Positions 34,505 to 43,480 of a stretch of 64,000 bases of DNA are shown in pieces. The position numbers and the translations under genes were made by a program. The stretch comes from Candidatus Fermentibacterota bacterium (lineage in GTDB: Bacteria; Fermentibacterota; Fermentibacteria; Fermentibacterales; JCC-6). Position 1 is the first letter of the stretch, and each line of letters starts with the position of its first letter. The stretch is from NCBI GenBank assembly GCA_014728175.1, contig WJMA01000015.1, positions 96,673-160,672 on the forward strand, written 5' to 3'. The notes beneath the pieces are model-generated. The model did not search any database and was not told where the DNA came from. It was given only the letters and a program-made list of their open reading frames with translations.

Positions 34505-36943
34505 CTACTTGAACAGCACCAGCTTGTGAACGGAAGGTTCTCCGTCCACCTCCAGCCTGGCGAAGTACACACCCTGCGGTGCGGGCCGGCCGTTGGCCGT
34601 GCCGTCCCATACCAGCTCGTGGGAGCCGGCGTTGAGCTCGTCGTCGGTTACTGTGACCACGGCCCTTCCGGCCAGGTCGTATATGGTCAGCTCCACGTGA
34701 CCGGAGCGGTCGAGGCCCAGAGGGAACACAACGGCGGAGCTGAAGGGGTTAGGCCTGGGTATGCCCCGTCTGGCGACGACGGCACCGGCCTGTTCTCCTA
34801 CCCCCGGACCGTTGATCGAGCCCTCGCTGGGCAGGGCGTTGTGCGAGGTGACCATCCACGGTATCTCCGTGGTGGAGGTGGTGGCCTGGAAGGTTAGGGT
34901 GACCGATCCGCCGGCGTCGGTCTCACCCGTGGCGTAGATGTCGTCATCGGATTTACGCAGGCACACCAGCGCGCCTTCCACCGGCCCGTCGGTTGAATCG
35001 TAGACCTCGAAGGTAGCCTCCGTAGAGCCGGAGGTAAGGCTGGAGGGCGCGGTTACGGAGAGATCGAACGGCACCTCCGACCTCATGTCCATCGTGGGAT
35101 CGCCGAAGACGTGGAAGAGGTCCCACTCCATCTCCGCGTAGTACTCCCAACTGCCGTAGGGGTTGCTGGGAGCGGCCTCCTGCATCTCCAGCTTTCCTCC
35201 CATCAGGGCCTCACCGGCCAGGAAGTTGCCGTAGGGGTCGGTGAAGATGGCCGGGGGAGATACGTACTGGTCGTTGAAACTCGTGTAGAGGCCGTAGCAG
35301 AAGTAGTCGTTGAAGTAGCTGTAGGAAGTCGATGATGCTCCGACCACCATCACCGCTCCGCCCTCCATCCGGTGGAAGTTCTCGGAGAAGCAGTCGCTGG
35401 TGAACTGTCCGGTGCTGCAGTTTATGCTCATGACCATGGGAGTCTTCTCGCCGTTGGAGAGACCCGACAGGTCGTCGATGTAGTAGGGCGGGTCGGCCCA
35501 GCCGCTGACCGAGCCGTGGTCTCTATGCTGCACCAGGAAGACGCCGCTGTTTATGGCGCTGTTGATGCCGTCGGCGTCTCCGTCCCAGGTGATCTCGGTG
35601 GGCACCTGGGCTCCGGTGCTGGGAGGATCGGGCCGGTAGTAGTAGGGCTCGGGCTGGCTGCTGTTGGTTACGTACTCCCTGGTTACGGTCTTGCCGTAGT
35701 AGTCGATGTAGGTGTCGCGGACGGACTCGCAGGTGAAGCAGAACCAGCGGTCGGCCTCACCGTCGCCGTCGCTGTCCTGCAGCATACCCGCGCAGAGTAC
35801 GTTGCCCCAGAAATCGGCGTCCAGCAGCGGGTTGAAGTCCCATTTGAGGGTCTTCTCCACTATGTTGCTTATGTGGTCGGTGGGAGTGGCGAATCTGCCA
35901 TGGTAGATGTCGGCCATGTAATCGGAGCCGTCCACGCAGCAGTAGCGGTTGTCGGTGTCTATCCCGGTGCTCGAGGAGTGGTAGGGGGGCAACTCACCGC
36001 TATCTCCGACGAACAGGACGTAGGAGGGGGGAATGGTCCAGGTGTCGTAGGCTTCCTGGATGTAGCTCTTGATGGAATCCTCGCCCCAGCTTCCCGCTGC
36101 CACCAGCGCCGGCAGGAAGCCCTGTTCGTGCTTACGGTTGACGAACTCGTCCATCATGGTGTCTACGAAGTCGTCGCCGGCCAGGATGAGAAGATGCGCC
36201 TCGTCGATGTCTCTGGCCTCGGCGGGAGTCCGGGCCACGACCGGCCCGGATCGCCGCACGGAGAATTTGGATTCCGGCTCTCCAAGCACTGGGGCGTTGA
36301 CCAGAACCTGGCTGAAAGTGGACTTGAAGAACGGAGAGTAAAGTCTGCGGTCCACCGAGACCGCTCCCCCCAGATCGAACCTGAGCCTGATTCTCTTTAC
36401 GGCCGTTACCTCTCCGGACGAAGCATCGTAACGGGCCAGGGGGACCGCGAACCTACCGACGTGTACGCTTCGTAGTATTCCGTCGTAGGTATAGATCACA
36501 TCGCTCGATGGATGCATACCCGAGTCGTAAGCTGCCTCGATGACTGTAAAGGGAGGGTTCTCGTAGGTGTCGTCGGAAGGAATGGGCTGGAACGGCCAGG
36601 GTTTGAACTGTCCCAGGGAAACCGTTTCCTCTTCCAGGATAGTCCAGTTGATATCTGTGTTTCCGGCCACCGCCGCCAGGAATCCGGCCTTGGGAATGGA
36701 AGGGTAACCCGGCTCGGGTGCGGTGGGTGTTGCGGCGGGGATATTCATTACCATGTACTCTTCACCCTGTTGGGTGCGGCTGGTAAGCTCTATCCCCGGT
36801 ACGGTTATCTCGATCTCCATGCAGGAGGGTGTGGCTTCCAGGACTTCCAGCCTGGCATGTTCCAGGCCCTCGGCCCCGAAGTCCACCCATTCGGCCGAAG
36901 AGATTCCTGCGATGAAGAGCATCAGAACGAGAATCCTCTTCAT
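34505..36943 (-). CDS. Secreted gingipain-like C25 peptidase (upstream paralogue)
   Basis: 812 residues, same architecture as the next gene: signal peptide RILVLMLFIAGISSA, pro-region, then the C25 domain with QHRDHGSVSGW (His) and MSINCSTGQF (Cys), an Ig-like beta domain, and a textbook C-terminal sorting-type domain (RPNPFSSAVVFPL, VELTIYDLAGRAV, AGSHELVWDGTANGR, GVYFARLEVDG). Known C25 enzymes are extracellular and gingipains cleave after Arg or Lys; specificity here is not predictable. AAGGAG precedes the ATG. The pair arose by tandem duplication. No secretion-machinery genes are in this window. Confidence 0.92.
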   Translation of the reverse strand: MKRILVLMLFIAGISSAEWVDFGAEGLEHARLEVLEATPSCMEIEITVPGIELTSRTQQGEEYMVMNIPAATPTAPEPGYPSIPKAGFLAAVAGNTDINWTILEEETVSLGQFKPWPFQPIPSDDTYENPPFTVIEAAYDSGMHPSSDVIYTYDGILRSVHVGRFAVPLARYDASSGEVTAVKRIRLRFDLGGAVSVDRRLYSPFFKSTFSQVLVNAPVLGEPESKFSVRRSGPVVARTPAEARDIDEAHLLILAGDDFVDTMMDEFVNRKHEQGFLPALVAAGSWGEDSIKSYIQEAYDTWTIPPSYVLFVGDSGELPPYHSSSTGIDTDNRYCCVDGSDYMADIYHGRFATPTDHISNIVEKTLKWDFNPLLDADFWGNVLCAGMLQDSDGDGEADRWFCFTCESVRDTYIDYYGKTVTREYVTNSSQPEPYYYRPDPPSTGAQVPTEITWDGDADGINSAINSGVFLVQHRDHGSVSGWADPPYYIDDLSGLSNGEKTPMVMSINCSTGQFTSDCFSENFHRMEGGAVMVVGASSTSYSYFNDYFCYGLYTSFNDQYVSPPAIFTDPYGNFLAGEALMGGKLEMQEAAPSNPYGSWEYYAEMEWDLFHVFGDPTMDMRSEVPFDLSVTAPSSLTSGSTEATFEVYDSTDGPVEGALVCLRKSDDDIYATGETDAGGSVTLTFQATTSTTEIPWMVTSHNALPSEGSINGPGVGEQAGAVVARRGIPRPNPFSSAVVFPLGLDRSGHVELTIYDLAGRAVVTVTDDELNAGSHELVWDGTANGRPAPQGVYFARLEVDGEPSVHKLVLFK

Positions 36944-37144
36944 TCTTTCTCCTTACGCTTTACGCTGTTTCTGACCAAATAGGCTTCGAAGTGGCATTTA
37001 AACGTGGAAGGATTGTAGATTCCTCCGTAGCAGTTATTATGCCGCGGCCCCTTTGGGTCAAGACACGGGAGGTTTCCCCGGACCTCCTCGCAGGATTATG
37101 TTTGTACCTGATCGTATCTATTTTAGCTCCCGGAAAGGCATTCG

Positions 37145-38365
37145 TTGGAGAGAAAGAAACCCTTTATCACCGCGTCGGAGAGGGTGGGAAAGCTGCCGCC
37201 CTACCTGTTCGCCGAGCTGGACAGGCGGAGGTCGGCCGCTCGAAAAAAGGGCGTCGATCTTATCGATTTCGGAATAGGCGACCCGGACCTGCCCACTCCA
37301 AAGCCCGTAGTGGAAACCGCTAGGGGGGCGGTCGCGGTTCCGGAGTACCATCGCTATCCGCAGAGCCGGGGAAGCGATTTCTTCAAGGAGGCCGCCTTCC
37401 GGTGGCTGTCGCGGGAGTTCGAGATACCCTCCCTGGACTCATTGGAGGTGGGCGCTCTGATAGGAGCCAAGGAGGGTCTGGCCCACCTGCCGTCTGTCTT
37501 CTGCAATCCCGGTGACGTAGTGTTGACGCCGAATCCCGGATATCCGGTGTACAGGGCCTCTGCCATCCTGGCCGACGCCACCCCGGTGGACGTGTCCTTA
37601 ACCAGGGAGAACGGGTTCCTGCCCGATTTGGGTGTGCTCGACGAATCGGTCCTTAGATCGGCGAAAGTGGTGTTTCTCAACTACCCCAACAACCCGACCG
37701 GAGCGGTCATGGGCAGGCAGGCAATGCGGGAGATAGTGGAGTTCGTTCGTAGGAAGGACGTACTGCTGGTCAGCGATAACTCATACAGCCACATCAGGTT
37801 CGACGGCGAGAAGCCGACTTCGTTCCTGGAAGTCCCCGGAGCGGAGGATGTCTGCCTGGAGCTGCACAGCTTCTCCAAGACCTTCAACATGACCGGCTGG
37901 CGGGTAGGTTTCATCGTCGGCGGCGCCAAGCTGGTCCGAACCTTCATGGGAGTGAAGGAGAACCTGGACTCCGGGGTCTTCACCGCCGTGCAGAAGGCGG
38001 CGGAGACGGCGATCGACCTGGGCCCCGAGCACCTGGATTCGTTGTTGGCGACGTACCGCTCCCGCCGGGATACCCTCCTCGAAGGATTGCTGAAGCTGGG
38101 CTGGGACGTCTGCGACACCCCGGGGACCTTCTACCTCTGGGCGGCGCTCCCCCGGGGAACGTCCTCCATGCATTTCGCCAGCAGGCTTATCTCCACCGCG
38201 GGGATCGTGGTCACTCCAGGAAACGGCTTCGGAAGCAACGGCGAGAGCTACGTACGTTTCGCGCTGACCGTGCCGGAGGACAGGATACTGAAAGCTCTGG
38301 GCAGGCTGGAGCAGAAGGAGATTTCCAGCATGTGGAAGAAAAGCTCTCATCGTAAGAGGAGCTGA
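37145..38365 (+). CDS. dapL: LL-diaminopimelate aminotransferase-like protein
   Basis: 406-residue class I aminotransferase. The opening PFITASERVGKLPPYLFAEL and DLIDFGIGDPDLPTP match DapL-type enzymes, which convert tetrahydrodipicolinate directly to LL-diaminopimelate for lysine and peptidoglycan. PLP residues: NYPNNPTGA, DNSYSHI, and the lysine in SFSKTFNMTGWRVGF. TTG start after GGAAAGG. It heads a nineteen-gene run in which almost every stop overlaps the next start; its own stop overlaps folB (TGATG). Close relatives act on other amino acids, so the symbol is probable, not certain. Confidence 0.78.
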   Translation: MERKKPFITASERVGKLPPYLFAELDRRRSAARKKGVDLIDFGIGDPDLPTPKPVVETARGAVAVPEYHRYPQSRGSDFFKEAAFRWLSREFEIPSLDSLEVGALIGAKEGLAHLPSVFCNPGDVVLTPNPGYPVYRASAILADATPVDVSLTRENGFLPDLGVLDESVLRSAKVVFLNYPNNPTGAVMGRQAMREIVEFVRRKDVLLVSDNSYSHIRFDGEKPTSFLEVPGAEDVCLELHSFSKTFNMTGWRVGFIVGGAKLVRTFMGVKENLDSGVFTAVQKAAETAIDLGPEHLDSLLATYRSRRDTLLEGLLKLGWDVCDTPGTFYLWAALPRGTSSMHFASRLISTAGIVVTPGNGFGSNGESYVRFALTVPEDRILKALGRLEQKEISSMWKKSSHRKRS

Positions 38366-38709
38366 TGAAGCTGACTCTACGGATCAGGGGGATAGCCCTG
38401 GAGGTTGTGCTCGGGGAACTGCCACGGGAAAGGATCTTTCCCCGCCGAGTCTTTCTCGACCTAAGGTGGGAGGGCGATTGCGATCCCTCCTCGCCGGAGG
38501 TGGATTACGAAAAGGTTTGTGTCGCCCTCTCGTCTCTGCGGGGCAATAGCTACCGCTACGCCGAGGAGTTGGCTTCCGAGGCGATGGACGTTCTTCGAGA
38601 CGGCTTCCCCCGGGGCAGCTGGAAGGTAACCATTCGTAAACCATTTCCCCCCTGTAATTTGCCGGTGGACGAGGCCTCGGTCACCTTGAACTCGGAGCCG
38701 ATAGATTGA
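38365..38709 (+). CDS. folB: Dihydroneopterin aldolase-like protein
   Basis: 114-residue tunnelling-fold protein. The pattern IRGIALEVVLGELPRER, later DYEKVCVALSSL, RYAEELASEAMDVL and the strand KVTIRKPFPPCNLPVDEASV fits FolB, which splits dihydroneopterin in folate synthesis. The N-terminal His-Gly of classical FolB is replaced by Val-Val-Leu-Gly, so catalytic equivalence is uncertain. Its place directly before folK, with a four-base overlap, supports the folate role. Confidence 0.75.
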   Translation: MKLTLRIRGIALEVVLGELPRERIFPRRVFLDLRWEGDCDPSSPEVDYEKVCVALSSLRGNSYRYAEELASEAMDVLRDGFPRGSWKVTIRKPFPPCNLPVDEASVTLNSEPID

Positions 38710-39227
38710 CCGCCGTACCGTTCGCCGTGGCCATGGGTAGCAATCTGGGCAGCAGGGAGGCGAACCTTCTGGCGGGAGCGGCGTTCATAATGGGCTCCGG
38801 GCTGGTCTTCGAGCCTTCCCTGTCGGGGATGGTGGAGAGCGATCCGAAGGGTGGGGTCGAGGGCGGGGCCTTTCTCAACTGTGTGATGGTTGGAGGCGCG
38901 AACGGTTCTCCCCGGCTGATGCTGGAGCTGTGCAGGAGCGCGGAGAGCGCCCTGGGAAGCCGGATCAACAAGGAGGGCCGGGCCCGCCGTCTGGACGTAG
39001 ACCTGCTCTTCGTGGGAGACGATCCGGTAACGGAGGACGATCTCAGCCTTCCCCACCCCAGGATGTACGAGCGGAGGTTCGTTCTGCAGCCGCTGAGCCA
39101 GGTGTGGGAAGGGCCGGTACCGGTTCTCGGGGCCAGCCCCGCCGACCTCCTGGAGAAGCTTGGATCGGGGGAGGATCTTCGAGTGCTCCTGGACAGGCCC
39201 GATCCGGGCCGGCTGTGGAGACTATGA
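38706..39227 (+). CDS. folK: 6-hydroxymethyl-dihydropterin pyrophosphokinase
   Basis: HPPK transfers pyrophosphate from ATP to the pterin alcohol in folate synthesis. The 173-residue product has the N-terminal AMGSNLGSREANLLAG and the signature RARRLDVDLLFVGDD followed by LPHPRMYERRFVLQPLSQV, including the Asp pair that holds magnesium. TTG start within the folB stop. The stop overlaps the deoxynucleoside kinase start (ATGA). Confidence 0.92.
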   Translation: MTAVPFAVAMGSNLGSREANLLAGAAFIMGSGLVFEPSLSGMVESDPKGGVEGGAFLNCVMVGGANGSPRLMLELCRSAESALGSRINKEGRARRLDVDLLFVGDDPVTEDDLSLPHPRMYERRFVLQPLSQVWEGPVPVLGASPADLLEKLGSGEDLRVLLDRPDPGRLWRL

Positions 39228-39877
39228 GAGAGAAGAGCTTCGTAGTGGTGGAGGGCCCGATCGGGGTGGGAAAGACCACCCTGTGCCGATTGCTCGCCCG
39301 CCAATGGGGCACCAGGGCCATTCTGGAGGAGTTCGAGGAGAATCCCTTCCTTCCCAAGTTCTACCAGGATCGCAGGGCCTACGCGTTTCAAACCCAGATC
39401 TTCTTCATGCTCAGCAGGTTCCGCCAGCAGCAGAAGATGGCTCAGCTGGACCTGTTTTCCAGCCGGCTGGTCGCCGACTACATGTTCGCCAAGGACAGGA
39501 TTTTCGCTGCGGTAAACCTCAGCGACAACGAGTTGGACCTGTACAATGTCCTGTCTCAGATTCTGCGCAGGGAGCTGCCCGAGCCCGATCTGGTCATATT
39601 CCTCCAGGCCTCGGTGGATACGCTGCTGCGGAGGATAGAGGCCAGGGGAAGATCCTACGAGCGTAACATGAGCCGGTCCTACGTGGAACAGATCGTGGAA
39701 GCTTACAACGACTACTTCTTCCGGCAAAGGCCCCACCACATATTGCTGGTAAACACCGACCGCGCCGACTTCAGCGAGAACGAGGAAAGCCTGAGGGGAC
39801 TGCTGGACGCCATCGAGAGCCACGGAGGAGGGTTCGAGACCTACGTGCCTCGCCTGGGGGAAGCTGGCTACCCCTGA
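39224..39877 (+). CDS. Deoxynucleoside kinase
   Basis: 217-residue P-loop kinase of the deoxyadenosine/deoxycytidine/deoxyguanosine kinase family (dNK). It starts FVVVEGPIGVGKTTLCRLLA, then LEEFEENPFL (catalytic Glu), SRLVADYMFAKDRIFA with the DRS-like region, and the LID-type sequence IEARGRSYERNM. It salvages deoxynucleosides for DNA synthesis. Location between folK and panC is unrelated by pathway but seen in other bacteria. In-frame sequence upstream of 39224 is antisense-like noise inside folK. Confidence 0.88.
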   Translation: MREKSFVVVEGPIGVGKTTLCRLLARQWGTRAILEEFEENPFLPKFYQDRRAYAFQTQIFFMLSRFRQQQKMAQLDLFSSRLVADYMFAKDRIFAAVNLSDNELDLYNVLSQILRRELPEPDLVIFLQASVDTLLRRIEARGRSYERNMSRSYVEQIVEAYNDYFFRQRPHHILLVNTDRADFSENEESLRGLLDAIESHGGGFETYVPRLGEAGYP

Positions 39878-40749
39878 TGGAGTTGGCCCGGACCGAAGAG
39901 CGGATCCGCGGGGTCTGCGAAGATTGGCGGGAAGATGGTCTGCAAATAGGCTTCGTACCTACCATGGGCGCTCTTCATAGCGGCCATACCAGCCTGGTGG
40001 ACATCTCTCTGGAGAGGGCCGATCGTACGGTTGTGTCCATCTTCGTCAATCCCACCCAGTTCGGAGAGAAAGAAGACCTGGACGCTTACCCCAGGGATCC
40101 CGAATCGGACGCGAATGCATTGCGCGAGATGGGGGTCGATGCGGTTTTCCTTCCCTCCGAGGAGGAGATGTACCCTCCGGGCTACTCCACCTACGTGGAG
40201 GTGGAGGGGGTGTCCGATGGTCTGTGCGGCAGCTTCAGGCCGGGGCACTTCCGGGGGGTGGCCACGGTGTGCACGGTTCTGTTCCGAATACTGAGGCCCC
40301 ATCTGGCCGTGTTCGGCAGGAAGGACGCCCAGCAGCTGGCTGTGATTCGAAGGCTGGTCCGGGACCTCAGACTGGACGTGGAAGTAGTCGCCGGACCCAT
40401 AGTGCGGGAACCGGACGGTCTGGCGCTGAGCAGCCGCAACAGCTATCTTTCTAGGTTGGAACGTGAACAGGCGACGGCTCTCTACAGGGGGCTTCTTAGG
40501 GCGGAGGGGCTCGCCGGGGAAGGACGGACAGATCCGGCGGCTCTGAGGTCCGCGGTCAGGGCGGAAATCGAATCGCAGCCTTTACTGTCAGCCCAGTACG
40601 TTGAGCTGGTGGACCCCTCGACCATGAGGCCTTTGGAACGTTTGGACCGAAGGGGGTTACTGGCGGTGGCCGTCTTTGCCGGCCGTACGCGACTGATAGA
40701 CAATATTCTCATAGATCCTCCGGAGAATCGGGAAGAGGGAGCTGGTTAG
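39877..40749 (+). CDS. panC: Pantothenate synthetase
   Basis: Joins pantoate and beta-alanine with ATP. 290 residues with the HIGH-type motif VPTMGALHSGHTSLV, SIFVNPTQFGEKEDLDAYPR, the substrate loop GSFRPGHFRGVATVC, FGRKDAQQLAVIRR, and the KMSK-like DGLALSSRNSYLS. The ATG overlaps the kinase stop by one base. panD follows after three bases, so both halves of the pantothenate branch are together; panB is not in the window. Confidence 0.96.
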   Translation: MELARTEERIRGVCEDWREDGLQIGFVPTMGALHSGHTSLVDISLERADRTVVSIFVNPTQFGEKEDLDAYPRDPESDANALREMGVDAVFLPSEEEMYPPGYSTYVEVEGVSDGLCGSFRPGHFRGVATVCTVLFRILRPHLAVFGRKDAQQLAVIRRLVRDLRLDVEVVAGPIVREPDGLALSSRNSYLSRLEREQATALYRGLLRAEGLAGEGRTDPAALRSAVRAEIESQPLLSAQYVELVDPSTMRPLERLDRRGLLAVAVFAGRTRLIDNILIDPPENREEGAG

Positions 40750-40752
40750 ACG

Positions 40753-41112
40753 GTGTTTAGATGTTTTCTTACCGCAAAGCTCCACCGGTTGGTCATAACC
40801 GAGTGTGACCTGGATTACGTCGGTTCGATCACTTTGGATAGAGACCTGCTCGAACTCTCGGGTATTCTGCTCGACGAGAGGGTGCTGGTGGCCGACCTCC
40901 GTTCCGGCGCCCGGTTCGAGACCTACGTCATGGAGGGCGAGCCCGGAAGCGGGACGGTCTGCATAAACGGTGCCGCGGCCAGGTTGGTGGATCGTGGCGA
41001 CAGGATCATCGTAATGCAATTCAGCTGGATCGACACCGCGGTCGAGGTTTCCCCGGGGGCCAGGGTGGTGGTGGCAAACGACGAGAACCTCGAGCCCAGG
41101 CTGCTTCAGTGA
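40753..41112 (+). CDS. panD: Aspartate 1-decarboxylase
   Basis: Pyruvoyl enzyme making beta-alanine from aspartate for pantothenate. 119 residues; the proenzyme cleavage site is the Gly-Ser in DLDYVGSITLD near residue 24, preceded by the conserved AKLHRLVITECDL. GAAARLVDRGDRIIVMQF is also typical. GTG start. Four-base overlap with the next gene. Confidence 0.96.
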   Translation: MFRCFLTAKLHRLVITECDLDYVGSITLDRDLLELSGILLDERVLVADLRSGARFETYVMEGEPGSGTVCINGAAARLVDRGDRIIVMQFSWIDTAVEVSPGARVVVANDENLEPRLLQ

Positions 41113-42071
41113 CCTCAGCCGTCGTACTGGCGGCGGGACAGGGCAAGAGGATGCGGTCCAACCTGGCCAAGGTGGCCCACCCCGTGCTGGGTCGTCCCAT
41201 GGTGCTGCGGGTTCTGGATGCTGCTCGAAGCGCCGGAGTGGATAGAGCGATAACCGTGGTCGGCCACGGCAGGGACCAGGTGATAGAGATCCTGCGCTCC
41301 ATTGATGCCGAGTGGGTGGTTCAGGATCCCCAACTGGGTACTGCCCATGCCGTTCAGGTCGGCCTCGAATCTCTCGATGAGGTCCAGGACTTGGTCGTGC
41401 TTCTGGGCGACGTTCCCCTGATAGATCCCCGGACGATAGATAGGCTGTTGGAGGCCCGACGCCGGGAGAAGGCGGCGGTGACGGTCTTAACGGCTTTTCC
41501 TCCGGATCCCTCCGGATACGGAAGGATAGTCAGGACGGGGGACGGTGATCGGATTAGCGGTATAGTCGAGGAGAGAGACGCAACGGCCGAGCAAAGAGAG
41601 ATAGGGGAGATAAACACCGGCACCATGGCCTTCGACGGGCAGGTCCTTCCCGAGCTGCTGGAAGCGCTGGACAACGATAACGCCCAGGGAGAGTATTACC
41701 TTACGGACACGATATCGGAGGCGGTCCGGAGGAAACTGACCGTCGTGGCCAGGAGGGCCGAAAGCTGGCGGGAGGTCGCGGGCATAAACGACCAGGTCCA
41801 GCTGGCCGGAGCCACGGACTACCTCCGCAGGTCGGTCCTCAGAGGGCTCATGCTCTCCGGGGTAACGGTTCGGGACCCGGATACGGTCTGGATAGAGGAC
41901 GGCGTCGAAGTGGGCGGTGGATGCGCGGTGGGCAGGCTCTGCCGGTTGTCCGGCAGCACGGTGGTTGGTGAAGGCTGCATCATAGGTGACGGCTGCGTTC
42001 TAGTCGATTCGGTCATACCTCCCGGCAGCGAGGTGAAGCCCTTTACAGTGTTGGAGGGGGCGAGATTGTGA
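41109..42071 (+). CDS. GlmU-like sugar-phosphate nucleotidyltransferase, short form
   Basis: 320 residues with the N-terminal uridylyltransferase domain of GlmU: VVLAAGQGKRMRSNLAKV, QLGTAHAVQ, LLGDVPLIDP, GYGRIVR, EINTGTM and YYLTDTI. Only a stub of left-handed beta-helix follows (about five hexapeptide-like turns from TVWIEDGVEV), and the acetyltransferase active site of bifunctional GlmU is missing. It should therefore make UDP-GlcNAc from GlcNAc-1-P but not acetylate GlcN-1-P, unless a partner exists elsewhere. The end is a clean stop coupled to the next gene, not a frameshift. Confidence 0.85.
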   Translation: MTSAVVLAAGQGKRMRSNLAKVAHPVLGRPMVLRVLDAARSAGVDRAITVVGHGRDQVIEILRSIDAEWVVQDPQLGTAHAVQVGLESLDEVQDLVVLLGDVPLIDPRTIDRLLEARRREKAAVTVLTAFPPDPSGYGRIVRTGDGDRISGIVEERDATAEQREIGEINTGTMAFDGQVLPELLEALDNDNAQGEYYLTDTISEAVRRKLTVVARRAESWREVAGINDQVQLAGATDYLRRSVLRGLMLSGVTVRDPDTVWIEDGVEVGGGCAVGRLCRLSGSTVVGEGCIIGDGCVLVDSVIPPGSEVKPFTVLEGARL

Positions 42072-42562
42072 AGAGGCTATGGGCGCCCTGGCGGGAGAGG
42101 TACGTCAAGGGAACCGGCGACGATGAGGGCTGCGTCTTCTGCCGCATCGGCTCGGAGCCCTCGCGGGACCGGGATAACTACGTTCTGCACAGGTCGGAGC
42201 GGACCATGGTCGTTCTGAACAGATTCCCCTACATCAACGGCCATCTGATGGTGGTTCCCTGCCGGCACGTACCGGATCTCCGATCCCTGAAGGCAGAGGA
42301 GCTCGGCGAGATGATCGACCTGGTGAGGGTATCGGAAGAGGCCCTCTTCGAAGGAATGGGCTGCATGGGCATAAACGGGGGCTGGAACCTGGGCCGGTGC
42401 GCCGGGGCCGGCGTGGAAGGCCACGTCCACCTGCACGTGCTTCCCCGCTGGTCGGGTGACGTCAACTTCATGACCTCGGTGGCCGAGGTGAGGGTGCTCT
42501 CGGAGTCTCTGGAGTCGAGCTACGACCAGCTGTTGCCTTTCTTCGAGGGCAGGGACCGATGA
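42068..42562 (+). CDS. HIT family hydrolase/phosphorylase
   Basis: 164-residue histidine-triad protein. The triad is HVHLHVLPRW near residue 120, and the N-terminus KRLWAPWRERYV with GCVFCRI matches the Ap4A-phosphorylase-like branch found in many bacteria, which binds a zinc through Cys and His. Probably acts on dinucleoside polyphosphates or AMP conjugates. GTG start in the overlap with the preceding gene. Confidence 0.9.
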   Translation: MKRLWAPWRERYVKGTGDDEGCVFCRIGSEPSRDRDNYVLHRSERTMVVLNRFPYINGHLMVVPCRHVPDLRSLKAEELGEMIDLVRVSEEALFEGMGCMGINGGWNLGRCAGAGVEGHVHLHVLPRWSGDVNFMTSVAEVRVLSESLESSYDQLLPFFEGRDR

Positions 42563-43059
42563 CCGCCAGGGGCGGGTACGGAATAGCCTGGAGGGTGGTG
42601 CTGGTTATACTGGTGCTGGGAGCGATAGCCGTGGGCCTGCTCCATACCACCGACCTGGAGACCGAGCTCCCGAGGGAGGAAGCCACGCCACCGGGGGAAG
42701 TATCGTATACCGCGCCGGACACAATCTCCGTGCGGGTTTTGAATGGCGCAGGCGTGAACGGCCTGGCCTGGAGCGTTCAAAGGTTCCTTCTGAGCTTCAG
42801 GGATAGCGTGGTGTTCCTGGCCCCTGGCGATCCGGCAAACGCAGACAGAATGAGTTACCAAGAGACGGTGGTGGCCTCCCGCAGGAAGGACCTTTCCGCC
42901 GCGATGACGGTGGCGGAGAGGCTCTGGCTGGGGAAGGAGAACGTGGTATGGGAGCTGCCGGCTCCCGGGGAAGAGACCGAAGTCGACGTGGTCCTTTACC
43001 TGGGTGAGGATCTGGGGGAGAAACACAGGCTCCTGGTACCTTACGGATCGCACCAGTAA
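42559..43059 (+). CDS. LytR C-terminal domain membrane protein
   Basis: 166 residues: one transmembrane segment (VVLVILVLGAIAVGLL) close to the N-terminus, then a LytR_C-type domain starting SVRVLNGAGVNGLAWSVQRFL. This domain also occurs C-terminal to LytR-CpsA-Psr phosphotransferases, but the catalytic LCP part is absent here. Likely an envelope protein binding a wall polymer or partner protein. A small gene of this kind just before rsfS is a common arrangement in several phyla. Confidence 0.8.
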   Translation: MTARGGYGIAWRVVLVILVLGAIAVGLLHTTDLETELPREEATPPGEVSYTAPDTISVRVLNGAGVNGLAWSVQRFLLSFRDSVVFLAPGDPANADRMSYQETVVASRRKDLSAAMTVAERLWLGKENVVWELPAPGEETEVDVVLYLGEDLGEKHRLLVPYGSHQ

Positions 43060-43099
43060 CTGGATAACCAATGAGTCATTCGTAATTTGGGAGGTGCCG

Positions 43100-43480
43100 T
43101 TGGCGGAGGACGAAAACCTGCTGAAGATAGTGCAAGCCATCCACGCCAGACACGGATTCATGGTAAGGGCATTGGACATGACGGAGTTCCCCCTTACGGT
43201 GGATCTGTTCCTTATTGTTTCGTCGGACAACCGGATACAAAGTCGAGCCATTGCCGATCACGTCGAGGAGACCGCCAGGGACCTGGGTTGGAGGTTGCAT
43301 CACAGTGAGGGCTACGAGGAGGGAAGCTGGATCCTCCTGGATTTCGTAGATTTCGTGGTGCACGTATTTCTGGTGGAAAAGAGGGAGTACTACAACCTGG
43401 AGATGCTCTGGAGTGACGCTCCGTCCAGGCGGTTCGAAGACCCCGAGGAGAGCGATGATCCCTTCACGGGTAAGAGGTGA
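43100..43480 (+). CDS. rsfS: Ribosome silencing factor RsfS
   Basis: Binds ribosomal protein L14 and blocks subunit joining in starvation. The 126-residue product has LTVDLFLIVSSDNRIQSRAIADHV and the diagnostic GSWILLDFVDFVVHVF followed by YYNLEMLWSDAP. The start is a TTG at 43100 behind GGGAGG; in-frame sequence further upstream overlaps the LytR_C gene and has no better signal. Its stop lies 26 bases inside argS. Confidence 0.9.
   Translation: MAEDENLLKIVQAIHARHGFMVRALDMTEFPLTVDLFLIVSSDNRIQSRAIADHVEETARDLGWRLHHSEGYEEGSWILLDFVDFVVHVFLVEKREYYNLEMLWSDAPSRRFEDPEESDDPFTGKR

Noticed and set aside
37069..37089. GGAGGT/ACCTCC pairing upstream of dapL as a riboswitch
   Set aside because: A single short stem with no known aptamer core; too weak to call.
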